In this document: positions 60,002 to 64,000 of the stretch, in pieces | Layout: every line of letters begins with the position of its first letter | Position numbering within the stretch: the stretch's first letter is position 1 | Assembly (NCBI GenBank): GCA_910586705.1 | Contig: CAJUJK010000005.1 | Location: 111,923 to 175,922, forward strand | Direction: 5' to 3' | DNA: 64,000 bases | DNA from: an uncultured Lachnospiraceae bacterium | GTDB lineage: Bacteria > Bacillota > Clostridia > Lachnospirales > Lachnospiraceae | Made by a program: the position numbers and the translations under genes | The notes under the pieces: model-generated | The model's input: only the letters and a program-made list of their open reading frames with translations | Databases searched by the model: none | What the model was told of the DNA's origin: nothing

Positions 60002-62203
60002 ATGTACAACAATACAAATATCATAGTAGAAGCTGTTGTTTTCTTTCCCATACTTGCAGCCTTTGTAAGCTACGCCATTGGGCGGAAGAGTAAGGCTGCC
60101 CGGAACATCTTTGCGGATATCATAGCAGGTCTTACCTTGATTCTTTGCACCATATTGGCGGTGCAGACGCTGACAGGCGCTGCGGGCAGTTCCCAGCCGA
60201 TCATTGAAATACCCTATGTCTGCGGTATGGGACTGGATTTTACTTTGGACGGTTTTCGCGCGCTGTACGGCACCATTGCCGCCTTCATGTGGTTTATGAC
60301 CACGCTCTTTTCCAGCGAATACTTCGGGCACTACAGAAACAGGAACCGCTACTATCTGTTTCTGCTGCTGACACTTGGCGCAACCGAGGGCGTATTTTTC
60401 TCCGCCGACTTTTTTACCACCTTTGTCTTCTTTGAAATGATGTCGTTCACCTCCTATGTATGGGTGGTGCACGATGAGAAGCCAGAATCCCTGCGTGCCG
60501 GCGCGACTTATCTGGCAGTAGCGGTGATGGGCGGACTGGTGATGCTGATGGGCATTTTCCTCTTATATGACATGACAGGAACATTAAACTTTGCAGAACT
60601 GAGCGGCTGCTATGATAACTATGTGCTTACAACTTCCAGCAGGATTCCCGAAAAGAAACTCTGGGCGGCGGGGCTCTGCCTGCTGTTCGGCTTCGGCGCC
60701 AAAGCCGGCGCGTTCCCGCTGCACATCTGGCTGCCAAAGGCGCACCCGGTAGCTCCCGCCCCCGCTTCGGCTCTCCTTTCCGGCATTTTGACCAAAGCGG
60801 GTATGTACGGCATACTCATCCTGACCGCCTATGTCTTCTTCCAAAATGCGGCGTGGGGCGGTATGATTCTTATCTTAGGCGTTTTTACCATGGTGATCGG
60901 CGCGTTGCTGGCACTTTTCTCCGTTGACCTAAAGAGGACACTCGCCTGCTCTTCCGTCTCCCAGATCGGCTTTATTCTCATGGGCGTGGGCATGGCGGGG
61001 CTGCTTGGAAAAGAAAATACCATCGCGCTGCGCGGCAGCCTTCTGCATATGGTAAACCACTCCCTGATCAAGCTGGTACTGTTTATGGCTGCGGGCGTTG
61101 TCTTTATGAATGTGCACAAACTGGATCTGAATGAAATCCGCGGTTTCGGGCGGAAAAAACCGCTCTTAAACGTTATCTTTCTGATGGGCGCCTTAGGGAT
61201 CGGCGGCATACCGCTCTTTAACGGTTATGTCAGCAAGACCCTGCTCCATGAGAGCATCGTGGAATATATGGTACTGATCAATGCGGGTGTTATCCGTGCA
61301 TTTTTCGGCACCTCCTTCATGCGCGCCGTCGAATGGATTTTCCTTTTAAGCGGCGGTCTGACCATCGCTTACATGACCAAGCTTTACGTCTGTCTCTTCG
61401 TGGAGAAAAATGCGGATCATGCCGTACAGCAAAAATATGACGCGATGCAGGGCAACTACATGAACCGGGCGAGCGCCTTTGCCCTCACCGTAAGCGCCGT
61501 CCTGCTGCCGGTTATGGGATTTCTGCCGGGAATTGTCATGGACGGCATCGCCGATATGGGGCAGAGCTTTCTGCATACAAACATCATGGAAAAGATTTCT
61601 TACTTCTCTTTTAGCAACCTGAAGGGGGCACTGATTTCTCTCGCCTTTGGCGCATTGATTTATATCTTTATCGTGCGTTTTCTGCTTATGAAAAAATCGA
61701 GCACTGTCGCGCTCGATTCAGAGAATGCTGCGCATTCTCCGTCCATGGTTTACGCCAGCGCAAGGAAACATTATATAAATTGCATGCCGGTCTGGCTGGA
61801 TCTGGAAAACCTGATCTACCGCCCTGTGCTGTTACAGATTCTGCCCTTTACCTTCGGTATGCTCTGCCGTTTTCTGGACAGTCTGGTCGATACGATCGTT
61901 GTTGTGCTCAGAAAAACTGTCTACCGCGACGAAAAACTGCCTCACGAACGACCCGAAGGCAATGTGTTTACGCACCTTGCCGCCTGTGCCGCCTCCTTTT
62001 TCGAGGGACTCGGCAATCTGGTTTTGCGCCGCAAGAGCCCGAAAAAGCAGGATTATGAGCATAAACTGGCACTGATGCATGAGGAGTGGAGCGAAAATAC
62101 CATGATGATCACCAGAAGCATGTCCTTCGGGCTGCTGCTCTTCTGCGTGGGGCTGATTCTGACGGTGGCGTATCTGTTTATTAAGGATGTGTTCGGGCTG
62201 TGA
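60002..62203 (+). CDS. large NuoL/MrpA-like proton-translocating subunit (fourth of four)
   Basis: 733 residues, longer than the others. The channel core holds Glu in FVFFEMMSFTSYVWVVHDE, Lys in GFGAKAGAFPLHIWLPKAHP and Lys in HMVNHSLIKLVLFMAAG. The C-terminal 250 residues add membrane helices and a cytosolic stretch, ending LLFCVGLILTVAYLFIKDVF. It could play the part of MrpA without the MbhD/MbhE-like end, which is encoded separately here. GGGAGGTTAGC precedes the ATG. It is the last gene of the operon. Confidence 0.87.
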   Translation: MYNNTNIIVEAVVFFPILAAFVSYAIGRKSKAARNIFADIIAGLTLILCTILAVQTLTGAAGSSQPIIEIPYVCGMGLDFTLDGFRALYGTIAAFMWFMTTLFSSEYFGHYRNRNRYYLFLLLTLGATEGVFFSADFFTTFVFFEMMSFTSYVWVVHDEKPESLRAGATYLAVAVMGGLVMLMGIFLLYDMTGTLNFAELSGCYDNYVLTTSSRIPEKKLWAAGLCLLFGFGAKAGAFPLHIWLPKAHPVAPAPASALLSGILTKAGMYGILILTAYVFFQNAAWGGMILILGVFTMVIGALLALFSVDLKRTLACSSVSQIGFILMGVGMAGLLGKENTIALRGSLLHMVNHSLIKLVLFMAAGVVFMNVHKLDLNEIRGFGRKKPLLNVIFLMGALGIGGIPLFNGYVSKTLLHESIVEYMVLINAGVIRAFFGTSFMRAVEWIFLLSGGLTIAYMTKLYVCLFVEKNADHAVQQKYDAMQGNYMNRASAFALTVSAVLLPVMGFLPGIVMDGIADMGQSFLHTNIMEKISYFSFSNLKGALISLAFGALIYIFIVRFLLMKKSSTVALDSENAAHSPSMVYASARKHYINCMPVWLDLENLIYRPVLLQILPFTFGMLCRFLDSLVDTIVVVLRKTVYRDEKLPHERPEGNVFTHLAACAASFFEGLGNLVLRRKSPKKQDYEHKLALMHEEWSENTMMITRSMSFGLLLFCVGLILTVAYLFIKDVFGL

Positions 62204-62226
62204 AGCCGAAAGCAGATTGAGCATAG

Positions 62227-62253
62227 GGGTGGGCGTCGTCGTGTAGCCCACCC
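62227..62253 (+). terminator. hairpin after the Mrp operon
   Basis: GGGTGGGC and GCCCACCC pair around an 11-nt loop, 24 bp after the last stop. A T tract is missing, so termination would be weak or factor-assisted. Confidence 0.5.
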
Positions 62254-62311
62254 ACGCCAATTCATTCTAAAGCGGAAGATCACGGCTTTCAATTTATTTT
62301 CCAACATAATT

Positions 62312-62515
62312 TCATTTTGGTTTCTCATATCTGATAATATCCGACACTTCACAATCCAAGATAAAGCAAAGGGTATCAATCGTGCTTGTTGTGATGGCCT
62401 TTCCCTCTTTCATTCTCTGGAATGTATTGGCGGACATTCCCTCTTTGTATATTAAATAATATACTGTGACATTTTTCTTTAGTAACGTCTGAAAAAACGG
62501 TTCATAAGAAATCAA
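62312..62515 (-). CDS. small XRE-type helix-turn-helix regulator
   Basis: 67 residues that form a single Cro/C1-type HTH: LLKKNVTVYYLIYKEGMSAN, TFQRMKEGKAITTSTIDTLC, and FILDCEVSDIIRYEKPK. Proteins of this size bind palindromic operators as dimers. It is divergent from the Sel1-repeat lipoprotein gene, with a 20-bp near-perfect palindrome in the intergenic promoter, so autoregulation plus control of the lipoprotein is likely. The signal it responds to is unknown. Confidence 0.8.
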   Translation of the reverse strand: MISYEPFFQTLLKKNVTVYYLIYKEGMSANTFQRMKEGKAITTSTIDTLCFILDCEVSDIIRYEKPK

Positions 62516-62540
62516 TTTTCATCACCCGTTTAACAATAGC

Positions 62541-62581
62541 ATACTTAAAATATTGACTATGCTTAATATATTAAGTATAAT
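62541..62581 (+). promoter_or_regulatory. promoter with palindromic operator for the Sel1 lipoprotein gene
   Basis: TTGACT (62553-62558), 17-bp spacer and TATAAT (62576-62581). The spacer and -10 overlap a near-palindrome with half-sites ATGCTTAA and TTAAGTAT around TATA (62559-62578). A further ATACTTAA half-site lies at 62541-62548. The arrangement suits repression by the adjacent XRE protein. Confidence 0.7.
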
Positions 62582-62623
62582 GAAAAATTGAAACATTGTG
62601 ACCGAAAACAAAGGAGAGAGAAG

Positions 62624-63595
62624 ATGAAGAAAAAGGCACTAATGACAATTCTGCCACTATGCGTTGCTATGGCAATGACAGCCTGCGGTGGGAATGCGGA
62701 CACGGCGGAGGTGAAAGAAACAACAGTGGCAGAAGAAACCGTGGAAGCTGATGTAGAGACAGAAGAGGAAGCCGGAGAACAGGCGGAGTCTGCGGAGACA
62801 GACGAGTATTACGAAGCGGGACGCAGGAGTCTTTATGGATTGGATGGAGCGCAGATTGATCTGGAGGATGCCCATACGAATTTTACAAAGTCGCAGGAAC
62901 TTGGCAATACCGACGCGAATTTTTATCTTGGTGTTTTGGCTGACTGGTACGGATATCCGAAAAAGGATTACGAGCAGGCAAGGGCATATTATGAGCAGAG
63001 CGGCGATAACCCCTATGCGCGGATTGCTTTAGGATGCTTATATTATCACGGGAACGGCGTAGAGCAGGACATGGAAAAGGGCAAAGAACTTTTCCAGTCG
63101 GTGGCAAACCGGGGCGTAGTTGAGGGATATTATGGACTTGCCCTGGTTACAGAAAATGAGGGAGATTTTGAAACCGCGTTAGAACAATATAATAAAGTAG
63201 CGCAGGAGGGTACAGAGCAGTTGTATATCGCAAGAGCAATGGGTGGTCTTGGCTATATATATGCGTTTAGCGATGGCGCGGAACAGGACGGCGCAAAAGC
63301 AGTTGAATGGTATACAAAAGCGGCAGATTTAGGCTATACAGGCGCAATGTATAATCTTGGCGCTATGTATACTTATGGCATAGGAGTGGAACGGGACGGC
63401 ACAAAAGCAGTTGAATGGTTTACAAAAGCGGCGGATTTAGGCGAAAAAGTTGCAATGAATAATATTGGTTATATGTATGCGAATGGCGAAGGCGTGGAGC
63501 AGGACGCTGAAAAAGCAATCGAATGGTATACGAAAGCGGCAGATTTAAGTGATACAGAGGCTGGAGAGCATCTTGAGCAGTTGCAGGGACAGTAG
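62624..63595 (+). CDS. Sel1-repeat lipoprotein
   Basis: 323 residues. The N-terminus MKKKALMTILPLCVAMAMTA is a lipoprotein signal with the lipobox TACGG, so Cys21 should be lipidated and the protein anchored outside. An acidic linker of about 45 residues (TEEEAGEQAESAETDEYYEA) precedes seven or so Sel1-like repeats, several very alike (AVEWYTKAADLGYTGAMYNL, AVEWFTKAADLGEKVAMNNI, AIEWYTKAADLSDTEAGEHL). Such helical repeats bind partners or assemble complexes. AAGGAGAGAGAAG precedes the ATG. Confidence 0.88.
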   Translation: MKKKALMTILPLCVAMAMTACGGNADTAEVKETTVAEETVEADVETEEEAGEQAESAETDEYYEAGRRSLYGLDGAQIDLEDAHTNFTKSQELGNTDANFYLGVLADWYGYPKKDYEQARAYYEQSGDNPYARIALGCLYYHGNGVEQDMEKGKELFQSVANRGVVEGYYGLALVTENEGDFETALEQYNKVAQEGTEQLYIARAMGGLGYIYAFSDGAEQDGAKAVEWYTKAADLGYTGAMYNLGAMYTYGIGVERDGTKAVEWFTKAADLGEKVAMNNIGYMYANGEGVEQDAEKAIEWYTKAADLSDTEAGEHLEQLQGQ

Positions 63596-63628
63596 GAGGC
63601 AGGGCATAAAACTGGAAAGAAAGTATAG

Positions 63629-63654
63629 AAGGCGGCATAAAGCCTTTTATTTTT
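63629..63654 (+). terminator. intrinsic terminator after the Sel1 lipoprotein gene
   Basis: AAGGC and GCCTT pair around an 8-nt loop and are followed by a T-rich run. The stem is short. From here to 63987 I see no gene, repeat or clear promoter in the AT-rich sequence. Confidence 0.5.
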
Positions 63655-63987
63655 ACCTAATATTTATGCGGGTTCTGGTGGTTATGATAGATTCGATTCC
63701 CTTCCCCTGTTTTGTGAAATATAAACATACTATATCTTGCGCCCTTTCTTTGATATCCTGCTTTTTTATATCATATCTTGATATTTGTAGTGTGTCATCG
63801 GTATTTCGTCTATAAATTTTCTACAAATTTTCTCCGTGAAACTCTTTGCAATTTTTTCTACGCTGTGGTATATCTGTTTTAACATATGATTTATATACGC
63901 ATATCTTTTTACTTGGAATCGGTTTTCTGATTCCTTAACTCTTCAGAGCACCGCTCCGTCATTTTTCTAAGAAAGGAAAACACATCT

Positions 63988-64000
63988 ATGAATGCAGATT
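63988..64000 (+). CDS. possible start of a next gene, cut by the window edge
   Basis: An ATG at 63988 follows AAGAAAGGAAAACACATCT, a plausible ribosome site. Only four codons (MNAD) are visible, so no identity can be given. Confidence 0.4.

Noticed and set aside
63655..63987. Promoter or RNA gene in the final intergenic stretch
   Set aside because: Only weak AT-rich matches to -10 sequences were found without a paired -35 element.
1..64000. CRISPR arrays, tRNA or rRNA genes
   Set aside because: No regularly spaced repeats with unique spacers were seen, and no tRNA cloverleaf or rRNA sequence was recognised.

Overview
The window looks like the chromosome of a low-to-middle GC Firmicute of the class Clostridia, most likely Lachnospiraceae. 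The grounds are strong GGAGG ribosome binding sites, frequent GTG and TTG starts, consensus sigma-A promoters, a Clostridia-type integrase, a lantibiotic-type two-component/ABC locus and an Mrp antiporter with MbhD/MbhE-like parts. The genus cannot be fixed from sequence alone.

Positions 1-36.4 kb are one very long minus-strand glycan locus. The promoter-proximal part (about 22-36 kb) encodes a nonulosonic-acid pathway of legionaminic type. It has a CBS plus nucleotidyltransferase protein, a 4,6-dehydratase, two NeuD-like acetyltransferases, NeuB and NeuC homologues and a CMP-sugar synthetase. It also has unusual tailoring genes: a class III aminotransferase, a PIG-L deacetylase, a formyltransferase, two Gfo/Idh oxidoreductases, a methyltransferase and a nitrilase. 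The distal part (1-22 kb) carries GT2 and GT4 glycosyltransferases, a WbsX-like transferase, a pyruvyltransferase-like protein, an asparagine synthetase, a polysaccharide deacetylase, a sulfatase-superfamily enzyme and a LicC-like cytidylyltransferase cut by the window edge. Ten proteins carry the same small Rossmann-like module in different positions. No flippase or polymerase is visible.

Positions 36.4-40.4 kb sit upstream of the glycan locus. They hold a TnpB homologue whose three RuvC catalytic positions appear substituted, a structured ωRNA-like region after it, and a tyrosine recombinase and Uma2 gene between 24-bp inverted repeats. A consensus promoter beside the right repeat points outwards into a terminator; if the 2.3-kb segment inverted, it would point at the tnpB-like gene and the glycan locus. 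I read this as a candidate phase switch.

Positions 40.4-49.7 kb carry a histidine kinase and response regulator, then two three-gene ABC transporters of the antimicrobial-peptide resistance type. Between regulator and transporter sits a self-contained two-gene ATPase/TOPRIM (RloB-like) defence module, bounded by an exact 23-bp direct repeat and containing no recombinase.

Positions 49.7-64 kb hold a small conserved protein, a ketopantoate reductase homologue, an ECF sigma/anti-sigma pair and a ten-gene Mrp-type antiporter operon with four NuoL/M/N-like subunits. They end with a divergent XRE regulator and Sel1-repeat lipoprotein that share a palindromic operator.
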